This document shows, in pieces, positions 1-6,914 of a DNA stretch of 12,628 bases (the first letter of the stretch is position 1; every line of letters begins with the position of its first letter). Source of the DNA: an uncultured Sulfitobacter sp. (GTDB taxonomy: Bacteria; Pseudomonadota; Alphaproteobacteria; Rhodobacterales; Rhodobacteraceae); NCBI GenBank assembly GCA_937923365.1, contig CALAIJ010000014.1, positions 1-12,628 on the forward strand. The letters are read 5' to 3'. Both the position numbers and the translations under genes were made by a program. Under the pieces are notes generated by a model, which was not told the origin of the DNA, ran no database searches, and saw only the letters and a program-made list of their open reading frames with translations.

Positions 1-53
1 GCCTGTGGCTGTTCCATCCACTAAGTATAACCGTACTGAACGGCCGGTAACAC

Positions 54-962
54 TCACCCCTTCACTACACCCTCAAACTCCCGCCATTCCCCCTTCGACA
101 TCCCCGAAGTCTCCTGTGTGACCTCTTCGCCCGCCAGCATCCGGCGGACGCAATCCAGGGCTTTGCCGCTCATCGTGGCACCGCCTAGGCGGTAGTCCTC
201 GAAAGCTCCGTAAGCCGCTGGAACCCAGTCTTTGACCATTTCGCAGATGGCGTCGGCGTAGACGCGGATTTCGTATTGGGCGTGTTTGTCGGCCCGTAAG
301 CGCAGGAAGTGGAAGAGGTTGTGCAGGTCCACTTTCCAGTACCATTGGGTGTAAATGTTGGCGGGGAGGTTCATGCGGGCGAGCTCTCGGGCCAGGCCGT
401 CTTGACCTTCGTCGGAGATCATCTCTTCGTAGTGGTCATAGGCGCGATTGCTGTCGGCCTTGAGGATTTCCAACACGCGGGCGGCTTCGGCCCCTTCCAG
501 CACGCCTCCCCTGCCCTGATTGTTGATCACGGACTGCGCGTTGATGTGTTCGGGTGCCGGGATGTAGAATTCGCGGTCCAGAATGGAGTAGCGGGCGGAG
601 TATTCGTTCACGTTGGCGGTGCGGTGGCGGATCCATTGGCGGGCGACAAAGACCGGGAGTTTGACGTGCAGTTTGATTTCGCACATTTCAAACGGGGTCG
701 AGTGCCAGTGGCGCATGAGGTAGCGGATGAGGCCGGCGTCGTTTTGCACGGATTTGGTGCCCTTGCCGTAGGACACGCGGGCGGCCTGACAGATGGCGGC
801 GTCGTCGCCCATGTAGTCGATCACGCGGACAAAGCCGTGGTCCAGCACATTGTGCGCCTTGTAGAGGTGCGCCTCCATCCCCGGAACGGTTGCGCGGAGG
901 GTGGCGTGGGACGTGGCCCGCAGGTCGTCAATTTCGGCTTGTTGTTCAGGGGTCAGCGACAT
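54..962 (-). CDS. thyX: Flavin-dependent thymidylate synthase ThyX
   Basis: Makes dTMP from dUMP in the cytoplasm, using methylene-tetrahydrofolate as carbon donor and reduced FAD/NAD(P)H as reductant; it replaces ThyA in organisms that lack it. The ThyX signature RHRX7S is present as [11 protein letters not shown] (residues 112-122), inside the wider stretch [17 protein letters not shown]. The long FHFLRLR...AQYEIR region near the C-terminus is typical of alphaproteobacterial ThyX, and the 302-residue length fits. I chose the ATG at 962 because an AGGA lies 8 nt upstream. An in-frame GTG at 1001 would add 13 residues but has no clear ribosome binding site. The gene is single on its strand and divergent from the lipoprotein/Slam operon, so the two share a region of about 200 bp. 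No clear terminator is seen in bases 1-53. Identification is firm; only the start is open. Confidence 0.96.
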   Translation of the reverse strand: MSLTPEQQAEIDDLRATSHATLRATVPGMEAHLYKAHNVLDHGFVRVIDYMGDDAAICQAARVSYGKGTKSVQNDAGLIRYLMRHWHSTPFEMCEIKLHVKLPVFVARQWIRHRTANVNEYSARYSILDREFYIPAPEHINAQSVINNQGRGGVLEGAEAARVLEILKADSNRAYDHYEEMISDEGQDGLARELARMNLPANIYTQWYWKVDLHNLFHFLRLRADKHAQYEIRVYADAICEMVKDWVPAAYGAFEDYRLGGATMSGKALDCVRRMLAGEEVTQETSGMSKGEWREFEGVVKG

Positions 963-1095
963 GGGATGCGTCCTATAGATGGGCGTGGATTCGGGTTTCA
1001 CTATATCTTGGTGGAAGGCCCGCAGGAACCGCCATATGCGGTATTGTTTTTAAGTTGCACATCGCAGCTAAATTCAGCGCGCCTGCGCATCAGCG

Positions 1096-1125
1096 TTGAC
1101 AGAAGGGGGGGCAAGGCCGGATCAT
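1096..1125 (+). promoter_or_regulatory. Candidate sigma-70 promoter for the lipoprotein/Slam operon
   Basis: A perfect TTGACA (1096-1101) is followed 18 nt later by GATCAT (1120-1125), a 4/6 match to TATAAT. Transcription would begin about 30 nt before the lipoprotein start at 1165. The -10 is weak and the spacer G-rich, so this is a proposal from pattern only. No iron-responsive operator that I could name was recognised next to it. Confidence 0.35.
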
Positions 1126-1164
1126 CAGGTCAATAATAAAAGAACACCCATGAGGCAGAGTTGT

Positions 1165-2274
1165 ATGAAAAAGCTAGTCGCAGGACTAATGCTGACCACG
1201 TTTCTGGTTAGCTGTGGTGGTACGCCACCTTTCCCAACCGAAGAGACCGCAAGCGAAGACGATACCGGTGATGGCACAGACGATACAGCCACGCCCATCA
1301 CAGGGGACCGCGTTGTGCCCCCCGGCACCACGTCGCCCTCGCCCGCATTGGGTCTGTTCCGAAACGAGGCACGCGATACCGAGGGTGAAAACATCGGTAA
1401 CGGATATGCCAACGAGGTGCGTTATGACGCCGCCAACGACACGTTCAGTGTCAACAACCTAGGCTTCGACGGCTTCAACACCTATCAGCGCGGCACAGCC
1501 GTCGGGTCGTTGAATGGCGAGTTTCAGGTCTATGAAGGTGCCAGTGTCGTCCCCGACAGCGTCACCGGCGCGCCCATCAGCCAGTTCACGCACCGCGCCA
1601 TCTATGGTGTCAGCCGCCTGAACGGGCCTGACGGCGTCACGCCCACATCCAGTTTCGCCATTGTGCGGACCGGAAACTACATCCCCTACGGCTTTGGTGG
1701 TTTCGTCTATCAACGCGAGGGGAGCGTCACGCTGCCCGCCACCGGTCAGGCCGAGTTCAAGGGCAAGGCCGCAGGTATCCGCGATTTCAACGGAGACGGC
1801 GGGTTGCAGTATTCAACGGGTGATATGCGCGTTGCCATCGACTTCAACGATTTTGATGATGATACCGGCCTGCGCGGCGATGCTGTGCTGGGTGAGCTCA
1901 CAAATCGTGAGATTTACGACATCAACGGCAACAACATCACGCAAACCGTGCTGGACAACATCAACGAAAGCGTTGGAAACGTTGACGATAATGCAGCCTT
2001 TGCCATCACGACCCTACCGGCAGCCGTGTTTACCGTGGGCCCCGGCGTTCTGGACAACAATGGCGATCTGATCGGCAGCGTGACCAGCACCGTGCGCACC
2101 GCAGATGGCGGCCAGCAATACGAAAGCGGCAAGTACTATGCCATCGTCTCAGGGGATGACCCCGACGAGATCGTGGGCGTGCTGGTGATGGAGAATACCG
2201 ACGACTTCGAGGGGGCAACCACCCGCGATACCTCGGGCTTTATTGTCTATCGGGACCCTGCAATCCAGCCATGA
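1165..2274 (+). CDS. TbpB-like surface lipoprotein, probable Slam (T11SS) cargo
   Basis: Predicted lipoprotein of 369 residues. A short signal peptide ends in the lipobox LVSC, with the lipidated cysteine at residue 17. An acidic, Thr/Asp/Pro-rich linker follows (about 18-60), as expected for a tether. The remainder is beta-rich. From about residue 185 it resembles the C-terminal barrel of transferrin-binding-protein-B-like lipoproteins: GQAEFKGKAAG near 194, then GLQYSTGDMRVAIDF, and a final SGKYYAIVSGDD...EIVGVLVME segment. Asp/Asn loops (DFNGDG at 207, DINGNN at 252, DNNGD at 297) could bind Ca2+. I chose the ATG at 1165 because GAGG lies 9 nt upstream; an ATG at 1150 and a TTG at 1096 have weaker sites. 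The stop overlaps the start of the Slam gene, so the two are almost surely co-translated. The ligand is unknown; transferrin itself would be implausible in a free-living marine bacterium. Confidence 0.8.
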   Translation: MKKLVAGLMLTTFLVSCGGTPPFPTEETASEDDTGDGTDDTATPITGDRVVPPGTTSPSPALGLFRNEARDTEGENIGNGYANEVRYDAANDTFSVNNLGFDGFNTYQRGTAVGSLNGEFQVYEGASVVPDSVTGAPISQFTHRAIYGVSRLNGPDGVTPTSSFAIVRTGNYIPYGFGGFVYQREGSVTLPATGQAEFKGKAAGIRDFNGDGGLQYSTGDMRVAIDFNDFDDDTGLRGDAVLGELTNREIYDINGNNITQTVLDNINESVGNVDDNAAFAITTLPAAVFTVGPGVLDNNGDLIGSVTSTVRTADGGQQYESGKYYAIVSGDDPDEIVGVLVMENTDDFEGATTRDTSGFIVYRDPAIQP

Positions 2275-3659
2275 TGGGACCTGCCTTTCGGCGGTTCGGA
2301 TATGCTGCGGCCCTGGCGCTATCAATAGCGCCGGGCTCGCAGGCCGAGGTCCGCATCTCCCCTGCCGAACTCAAGAAAGCTGCGGTGCTGAGCCTGCAAG
2401 GCAACGATCCCGCACGCGCCGTGGTCTTTGCCGAAGCCCTTTTGCAGCGCGACGAACAAGACCGCACTGCCCATCTGATCCGCGCCAGTGGATTGCGGCA
2501 GATGGGTCAATACGCCCCTGCCCAGACCTCTGCCCGTCAGGCGTGGCGCCTGTCCGAAACGGACGCCGAAAAATTCACCGCAGCCCGCGTGATGGCGCAA
2601 ACCCTGTCGTCAGACGGAAAACGCAGCCGCGCGCAGCTTTGGTTGCGCCGTGCCGTGCACCACGCGCCCTCTGTGCGCCACGAGCACCGTGCGCGCCGCG
2701 ACTTTGCCCATGTGCGCCAGCAAAACCCGTGGTCGACGCATCTGTCGTTCACACTGGCTCCCAATTCGAACATCAACAACGGCTCTGCCAATGACCGGTC
2801 GCTTCTGAACTACAAGATCAGCGAAATCCTGTTTGGCGAGCCTGTGGAATTCGCCCTCGATGGCGCAGCGCAAGCCTTGTCAGGGCTGGAATTCGGCGCA
2901 AGCGTGCAAACCCGCTACCGCTTTCACCAGACCCATGACACGGCGCACGATCTGAAATTCTCTGCCTCCTACCGCAGTTTCATGCTGTCGGGCAGTTCCA
3001 AAGATCAGGCACCCGGCGTGGAAGGCAGCGATTTTGCCTATGGCACCGTCGGGATCGGCTATGGCTACCGCAGGCTGAACCTTGAGCGGAAGGGCGAGTT
3101 CATGTTCGACCTTGACGCTGTCCAAAGCTGGTATGGCGGCGCGCGCTATGCCACCGCGCTGCGCGGGACAGTCGCCCAGACCTACAAGCCCAACCGCGAG
3201 ACCAACCTGCGCTTTTCCTTTCAGGCAGAGCATCAGGTGGGCCAGCGGACCTCGGACGTGGACACCTACAGGCTGACGGCCAGCATGAACAAGCGCCTCG
3301 CCTCCGGCAATCTGGCCTTTGTCAAGCTGGGGCTGGCCACGACCTCCTCCCCCACCGCGGATTCCGAGTATCGCGAAGTCGAACTGCGCGGCGGCTATGT
3401 GCTGGGCAAACCCGTTATGGGAGCCGCGATCCAGCTTGGTCTGGGCGCGTCATTGCGCGACTATGACGTATCGCGCCACAGCGCGGACGGGCGCGAGGAC
3501 CTCAAGATCACCGCCGACATCACCGCGACGTTTACGCAGATCGACTACTACGGGTTCAACCCCTCGGTCAGCCTGAGCGCATCAACCACCAGCAGCAACA
3601 TCGGGCTGTATGACAGCAACCGTGTAGGCCTGAGCATCGGCATCCGCTCCGCCTTCTGA
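2271..3659 (+). CDS. Surface lipoprotein assembly modifier (Slam, DUF560), T11SS outer-membrane translocator
   Basis: Outer-membrane protein of 462 residues (461 if the second ATG at 2274 is used). It has a signal peptide with probable cleavage after GSQA (residue 25). A helical region at about 32-135 reads as TPR-like repeats (GNDPARAVVFAEALL and MGQYAPAQTSARQAW). From NPWSTHLSF (152) onward it is a beta-barrel, with LAPNSNINNGS shortly after, a hallmark of the DUF560 barrel start. Amphipathic strands continue to a terminal phenylalanine (GLSIGIRSAF), the usual Bam signal. This TPR-plus-barrel layout is that of Slam proteins such as Neisseria Slam1 and Xenorhabdus NilB, which move specific lipoproteins to the cell surface. 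The start codon overlaps the stop of the lipoprotein gene, which points to that protein as its cargo. No TonB-dependent receptor is beside it, unlike the tbp/hpu systems. Confidence 0.85.
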   Translation: MMGPAFRRFGYAAALALSIAPGSQAEVRISPAELKKAAVLSLQGNDPARAVVFAEALLQRDEQDRTAHLIRASGLRQMGQYAPAQTSARQAWRLSETDAEKFTAARVMAQTLSSDGKRSRAQLWLRRAVHHAPSVRHEHRARRDFAHVRQQNPWSTHLSFTLAPNSNINNGSANDRSLLNYKISEILFGEPVEFALDGAAQALSGLEFGASVQTRYRFHQTHDTAHDLKFSASYRSFMLSGSSKDQAPGVEGSDFAYGTVGIGYGYRRLNLERKGEFMFDLDAVQSWYGGARYATALRGTVAQTYKPNRETNLRFSFQAEHQVGQRTSDVDTYRLTASMNKRLASGNLAFVKLGLATTSSPTADSEYREVELRGGYVLGKPVMGAAIQLGLGASLRDYDVSRHSADGREDLKITADITATFTQIDYYGFNPSVSLSASTTSSNIGLYDSNRVGLSIGIRSAF

Positions 3660-3677
3660 TCCGGCACCTCTGGCCCT

Positions 3678-3705
3678 CAGCGCGCAACATGCTACCTTTG
3701 CGCTG
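3678..3705 (+). repeat. Inverted repeat after the Slam gene, before gloA
   Basis: CAGCGC (3678-3683) and GCGCTG (3700-3705) form a perfect 6-bp stem around a 16-nt loop. It sits in the 71-bp gap between the Slam stop and the gloA start. No T-run follows, so a standard intrinsic terminator is not supported. It may be a weak terminator, an operator or chance. Confidence 0.3.
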
Positions 3706-3730
3706 AACCCACGGACAAAGGATACCCCCC

Positions 3731-4165
3731 ATGCCGATCAAATACCTGCACACCATGGTGCGTGTGAAAGACCTTGATGCCTCCATCGCGTTCTACAAAC
3801 TGCTTGGGTTGGTGGAGCGCAGGCGCATGGACCACGAAGGCGGGCGCTTTACGCTGGTGTTCCTGTGCCCCCCCGGCATGGATGACGGCCACGCGGATGT
3901 GGAACTGACCTATAACTGGGACGGCGACGATGGCCTGCCCAGCGACAGCCGCCACTTTGGCCACCTTGCCTACACGGTCGAGAATATTTACGAGACCTGT
4001 CAGCACCTTATGGACAATGGCGTCACCATCAACCGCCCGCCCCACGACGGGCGCATGGCCTTTGTGCGCAGCCCTGACAACATCTCGGTCGAGCTTTTGC
4101 AGGAAGGCGACAGCCTTGAGCCCGCAGAGCCATGGACCAGCATGGGCAACACCGGATCCTGGTGA
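3731..4165 (+). CDS. gloA: Lactoylglutathione lyase (glyoxalase I)
   Basis: Cytoplasmic metalloenzyme of 144 residues that isomerises the hemithioacetal of methylglyoxal and glutathione to S-lactoylglutathione, the first step of methylglyoxal detoxification. It has two VOC modules. All four metal ligands expected from E. coli GloA are visible: His7 (YLHTMVRVKD), Glu58 (DVELTYNW), His78 (FGHLAYTV) and Glu121 (SVELLQ). Its length and the lack of the extra insertions of the eukaryotic Zn type suggest the short bacterial Ni/Co-type enzyme. The ATG has AAAGGA 8 nt upstream. Its TGA overlaps the ATG of the first DUF1194 gene by one base, so the three genes 3731-5579 probably form one transcript. 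I know of no functional tie between the enzyme and the DUF1194 proteins. Confidence 0.93.
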   Translation: MPIKYLHTMVRVKDLDASIAFYKLLGLVERRRMDHEGGRFTLVFLCPPGMDDGHADVELTYNWDGDDGLPSDSRHFGHLAYTVENIYETCQHLMDNGVTINRPPHDGRMAFVRSPDNISVELLQEGDSLEPAEPWTSMGNTGSW

Positions 4166-4875
4166 TGCGCGCGCTGGCCGCATCCACGCTGGCGCTGTCC
4201 TTGCTGGCCGGTACCGCGATGGCGGAATGCCGTCTGGCGCTGCTGCTGGCGCTGGATGTCTCCAGTTCTGTTGATGCCGCCGAGGACCAGTTGCAGCGCG
4301 GGGGTCTTGTCTCCGCGCTGATCTCGCCCGAGGTGCAGAACGCCTTCTTTGCCGCCGACCAGCCGGTCGCTTTGGGTGTCTACGAATGGTCAGGGCGCTA
4401 CAATCAAGAGGTCCTGCTGGACTGGACCCTCATCAACAATCGCGCCGATATCGTGCGCGCCGCAGAGGTCATTGCAGACAGCAAGCGCAGCCACAACGAT
4501 TTCCCCACCGCCATGGGATATGCGCTGGGTTTTGGCGCCGAGATGTTCGCCCGCGGGCCCAAATGCCTGCGCCAGACCCTTGATATGGCCGGCGACGGGC
4601 AGAACAACGAAGGCTTCGGGCCGTTGATCGCCTACCGCGAGTTTGCCTTCCAGGGGATCACGGTCAACGGGCTGGTGGTCAACGCCGCCGATTTCGAAGG
4701 CGAAGTCGGGCTGATCGCGTTTTACCAGCGCGAAGTCATGCGCGGCCCCGGGGCGTTTATCGTCATCGCCGATGGTTTTGACGACTATTCCCGCGCCATG
4801 CGTCAAAAGCTGGAGCGGGAATTGACGCCACCCAGCATCGGTGCGCTGACGCAGCCCGGCCAAGACGCAGGATGA
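4165..4875 (+). CDS. Exported DUF1194 protein, vWA-like, first of a tandem pair
   Basis: Protein of 236 residues with a Sec signal peptide (cleavage after GTAMA, residue 20), so probably periplasmic or secreted. The mature part is a DUF1194 domain, related to von Willebrand factor A. A MIDAS metal site can be read: D31-V-S33-S-S35, then T115 and D144 (DMAGDG). Cys22 and Cys134 recur in the next gene and may form a disulfide. The segment GFDDYSRAMRQKLEREL ends the conserved part; a short tail follows. I took the ATG at 4165, overlapping the gloA stop (TGATG), because it begins directly at the signal peptide; a start at 4132 would put a polar extension ahead of it. The stop overlaps the next start by 4 nt. 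The molecular role of DUF1194 is not known to me; MIDAS domains usually bind a protein partner. Confidence 0.85.
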   Translation: MRALAASTLALSLLAGTAMAECRLALLLALDVSSSVDAAEDQLQRGGLVSALISPEVQNAFFAADQPVALGVYEWSGRYNQEVLLDWTLINNRADIVRAAEVIADSKRSHNDFPTAMGYALGFGAEMFARGPKCLRQTLDMAGDGQNNEGFGPLIAYREFAFQGITVNGLVVNAADFEGEVGLIAFYQREVMRGPGAFIVIADGFDDYSRAMRQKLERELTPPSIGALTQPGQDAG

Positions 4876-5579
4876 TCCGCGCGGCGGTCCTGTGCGCCGC
4901 TGTTTTGTCGGCAGGCGTGGCGCAGGCGCAATGTCGGCAGGCGCTGGCCCTGGGTCTTGATGTTTCAGGCTCCGTCGATGCGCGGGAATACCGCTTGCAA
5001 CTGGGCGGGGTCGCCGCAGCACTGGATGATGCAGATGTGCGAGCCAAGATTTTCGCCATGTCCAGCGCGCCCATTCGGCTGATGGTCTACGAATGGAGCG
5101 GGCCAAGCGATCAGGCCACCTTGGTCGACTGGACCATTCTGCAGGATGAAGCCGCCTTGGACGGGGTGATCGAAACCCTGCGCCAGACCACGCGGCGCAC
5201 GGCCACCCCCGGCACGGCCCTTGGGGTCGCCATGCAATTGGGGCGCATCCACCTCGACACGCAGCGCGACTGTTGGAAACGGACCCTCGACATTTCGGGC
5301 GATGGGAAAAGCAATCTGGGCCCCCGCCCCCGTGACCTCAAAGCGCGCATTGAGGCCAGCGGCATCACCATCAATGCCTTGGTGATCGGTGCGGATGATC
5401 CAAACACCGGTGATACCCGACAGTCCGAAATCGGCGAGCTGTCGTCCTATTTCAACGCTGAGGTGATCCTTGGGCCGGATGCCTTTGTGTTGACCGCCAT
5501 CGGCTTTGCCGATTACGCCCGTGCCATGCGCCAAAAGCTGCTGCGCGAATTGGACGGATTGGTGTTCTCGCAGCTTTGA
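4872..5579 (+). CDS. Exported DUF1194 protein, vWA-like, second of a tandem pair
   Basis: Protein of 235 residues and a paralogue of the preceding gene, with a signal peptide ending VAQA (residue 19). The same landmarks lie at nearly the same positions: MIDAS D30-V-S32-G-S34, T115, D144 (DISGDG), and cysteines 21 and 134. Shared stretches include MVYEWSG, LVDWTI, SGDGKSN and GFADYARAMRQKLLREL. It differs in the 165-190 region, which carries an extra loop (DDPNTGDTRQSE). Its ATG overlaps the upstream TGA (ATGA), and AGG lies immediately before it, so translation is probably coupled. Divergence between the copies is large, so this is an old duplication rather than a recent one. Function is unknown; a pair of secreted adhesive or assembly subunits is one possibility. 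Confidence 0.85.
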   Translation: MIRAAVLCAAVLSAGVAQAQCRQALALGLDVSGSVDAREYRLQLGGVAAALDDADVRAKIFAMSSAPIRLMVYEWSGPSDQATLVDWTILQDEAALDGVIETLRQTTRRTATPGTALGVAMQLGRIHLDTQRDCWKRTLDISGDGKSNLGPRPRDLKARIEASGITINALVIGADDPNTGDTRQSEIGELSSYFNAEVILGPDAFVLTAIGFADYARAMRQKLLRELDGLVFSQL

Positions 5580-5612
5580 GCCGCCTTTGGCGTCACGCAA
5601 ATGTGCATCCCG

Positions 5613-5622
5613 CCCGCGCGGG
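5613..5622 (+). repeat. GC palindrome CCCGCGCGGG upstream of the YHS gene
   Basis: A perfect 10-bp palindrome lies 33 nt after the second DUF1194 stop and about 45 nt before the YHS gene start. A TAGGAT (5631-5636), which resembles a -10 element, follows, but no good -35 is seen. It could be a terminator stem without a T-run, an operator, or chance in GC-rich DNA. Confidence 0.25.
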
Positions 5623-5667
5623 TGATCTGCTAGGATGTGTAAGACGCCCAAGGGTTCGAGGTTCCCC

Positions 5668-6117
5668 ATGACCACATTTTCACGCCGCTTTTTTCTGACA
5701 AGTGCCGCGGCTTTCTGCGCCGCACCCGCAGCATTTGCGACCCCTTACCGCGTGGCCACAAACCGTGCGGGGATTGCCATGCAAGGGTACGACACGCACG
5801 CCTATTGGACCATTGCCGCCGCCCGCGAGGGCAGCTCGGATCATGTGGTGGACTGGCGCGGCAAACCCTGGCACTTCGCCAGTGCGGAGGATGCAGAGGC
5901 GTTCCGCGCGGACCCCGCAGCCTTTGAGCCGCAGTTCGGGGGCTATTGTACCCGCGCAATGTCGTTCAAAAAGATCGTTGATGGCGACCCGGAAGTCTGG
6001 CGTATCTATCAGGGCAAGCTGTACCTGTTCGCCAAACCGGTGGGCGGCACCAAATTCGACGCAGGGCAAGATGCCATGATCGCCAAGGCCCAAGCCCATT
6101 GGGACAGCCTAAGCTAA
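5668..6117 (+). CDS. Tat-exported YHS-domain protein
   Basis: Protein of 149 residues with a twin-arginine signal (SRRFFL, residues 5-10, then an alanine-rich stretch; likely cleavage after AAFA at 24). It should therefore be folded before export to the periplasm. The mature part resembles the YHS-domain family common in proteobacteria, with the order GIAMQGYDTHAYW, VVDWRGKPWHFASAED, FGGYCTRAMS and VWRIYQGKLYLFAKP. YHS domains are often linked to metal binding; the FGGYC cysteine and several histidines (such as WHF) are candidate ligands, and a Tat signal fits a cofactor loaded in the cytoplasm. The ATG at 5668 has GAGG 6 nt upstream; an earlier ATG at 5635 would bury the Tat motif and has no good site. 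It is convergent with the MarR-type gene, 25 bp away. Exact function is unknown. Confidence 0.85.
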   Translation: MTTFSRRFFLTSAAAFCAAPAAFATPYRVATNRAGIAMQGYDTHAYWTIAAAREGSSDHVVDWRGKPWHFASAEDAEAFRADPAAFEPQFGGYCTRAMSFKKIVDGDPEVWRIYQGKLYLFAKPVGGTKFDAGQDAMIAKAQAHWDSLS

Positions 6118-6140
6118 GGCTGCCCTGCCCCACGCAGCTT
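6111..6140. terminator. Possible bidirectional hairpin between convergent genes
   Basis: GCTGC (6119-6123) pairs with GCAGC (6134-6138) around a 10-nt loop; an alternative outer pairing is AAGCT (6111-6115) with AGCTT (6136-6140). It fills the short gap between the YHS gene and the convergent MarR-type gene. There is no T-run on either side, so the call rests on position and symmetry only. Confidence 0.35.
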
Positions 6141-6142
6141 GC

Positions 6143-6673
6143 CTAGTAGATATAGCGGATCTGGTCTGACCAGTACCGCTCCATCCGTTTGAGCGAGGTG
6201 GTGATGTCCGCAATTCCTTCCGGACCCAAGACACCTTTATTCTCCAGACCTTCGGCGTGCCGCTCGAACAATGTGGCGACCACATCGCGGATATGGCGGC
6301 CTTTTTCGGTCAGGCGCACCCGCACGGATCGGCGGTCAATCTCGCAACGCTGGTGGTGCATATAGCCCATCTCGACCAGTTTCTTGAGGTTGTAGCTGAC
6401 GTTGGAGCCTTGATAGTAGCCGCGGCTTTTCAGCTCTCCGGCTGTGACTTCATTGTCGCCGATGTTGAACAGCAAGAGCGCCTGCACAGCGTTGATTTCC
6501 AGCACGCCGACACGTTCAAATTCGTCCTTGATCACGTCAAGCAGCAGACGGTGCAGGCGTTCGACCAGCGACAGCGCTTCAAGATATCCGGTCATGAACC
6601 CTTTGCTTTGGAAGGCCTGGGGGTGTGGCTGACCCGCATCATTGGCGGCAACCACGGGTGTTTCTGTGTTCAT
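6143..6673 (-). CDS. ldtR: LdtR-type MarR family transcriptional regulator
   Basis: Winged-helix regulator of about 176 residues. Its core is strikingly like alphaproteobacterial LdtR as I remember it: LSLVERLHRLLLDVIKDE, then ALLLFNIGDNEVTAGEL, RGYYQGSNVSYNLKKLV and DRRSVRVRLTEKG, with the ending DQIRYIY. LdtR was described in Liberibacter and Sinorhizobium as a small-molecule-responsive regulator of an L,D-transpeptidase and stress genes; no such target is in this window. The recognition helix is probably in QGSNVSYNLKKL, and the wing in CEIDRRSVRVRLT. Two adjacent ATGs (6676 and 6673) are possible; I prefer 6673, which has GGAG 7 nt upstream. An AT-rich imperfect palindrome about 50 nt upstream could be its own operator. 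It stands alone on its strand. Confidence 0.85.
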   Translation of the reverse strand: MNTETPVVAANDAGQPHPQAFQSKGFMTGYLEALSLVERLHRLLLDVIKDEFERVGVLEINAVQALLLFNIGDNEVTAGELKSRGYYQGSNVSYNLKKLVEMGYMHHQRCEIDRRSVRVRLTEKGRHIRDVVATLFERHAEGLENKGVLGPEGIADITTSLKRMERYWSDQIRYIY

Positions 6674-6723
6674 CATTTCTCTCCGATCCGTTTGGCTGAC
6701 CTGAACCTGAAGAAGAAATGACA

Positions 6724-6736
6724 ATAATTCGTTTAT
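6724..6736. promoter_or_regulatory. Candidate MarR-type operator upstream of ldtR
   Basis: ATAATTCGTTTAT reads as ATAA-N5-TTAT, an imperfect 13-bp palindrome in an AT-rich patch 51 bp ahead of the ldtR start. MarR proteins usually bind short AT-rich palindromes overlapping their own promoter, so autoregulation is a reasonable guess. It also lies in the space shared with the divergent small membrane gene. Confidence 0.35.
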
Positions 6737-6914
6737 AAGATGCGAGGAATGTCCGCCTTTCCGATGCGCAGCCCGCAAGAGCCTTGGAAATAAGGCCCCG
6801 GAGCCTGCAACGACACACCAAAACTGCCTTCTGAGCGCCTTCTTTGTTCCTCAATTCATGGTTAACAAAAGGTGCCTTTACCCGAAGGTGCTTGTGTTTA
6901 AGAGGACGCCACCC

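Noticed and set aside
1..53. Possible thyX terminator hairpin using short ACCG/CGGT and CCGT/ACGG pairs
   Set aside because: Stems of only 4 bp and no T-run in the thyX direction.
309..1136. 275-codon open frame on the plus strand opposite thyX
   Set aside because: It is the antisense shadow of thyX, which has clear catalytic motifs; its own translation is Val/Gly/His-rich with no recognisable domain or start signal.
4390..5106. Long minus-strand frame across both DUF1194 genes
   Set aside because: Antisense of genes with signal peptides and MIDAS motifs; no plausible domain.
6869..6891. Direct repeat AAGGTGC, twice, 16 bp apart
   Set aside because: Only two short copies, before a gene with a strong ribosome binding site elsewhere; not enough to call a regulatory repeat.
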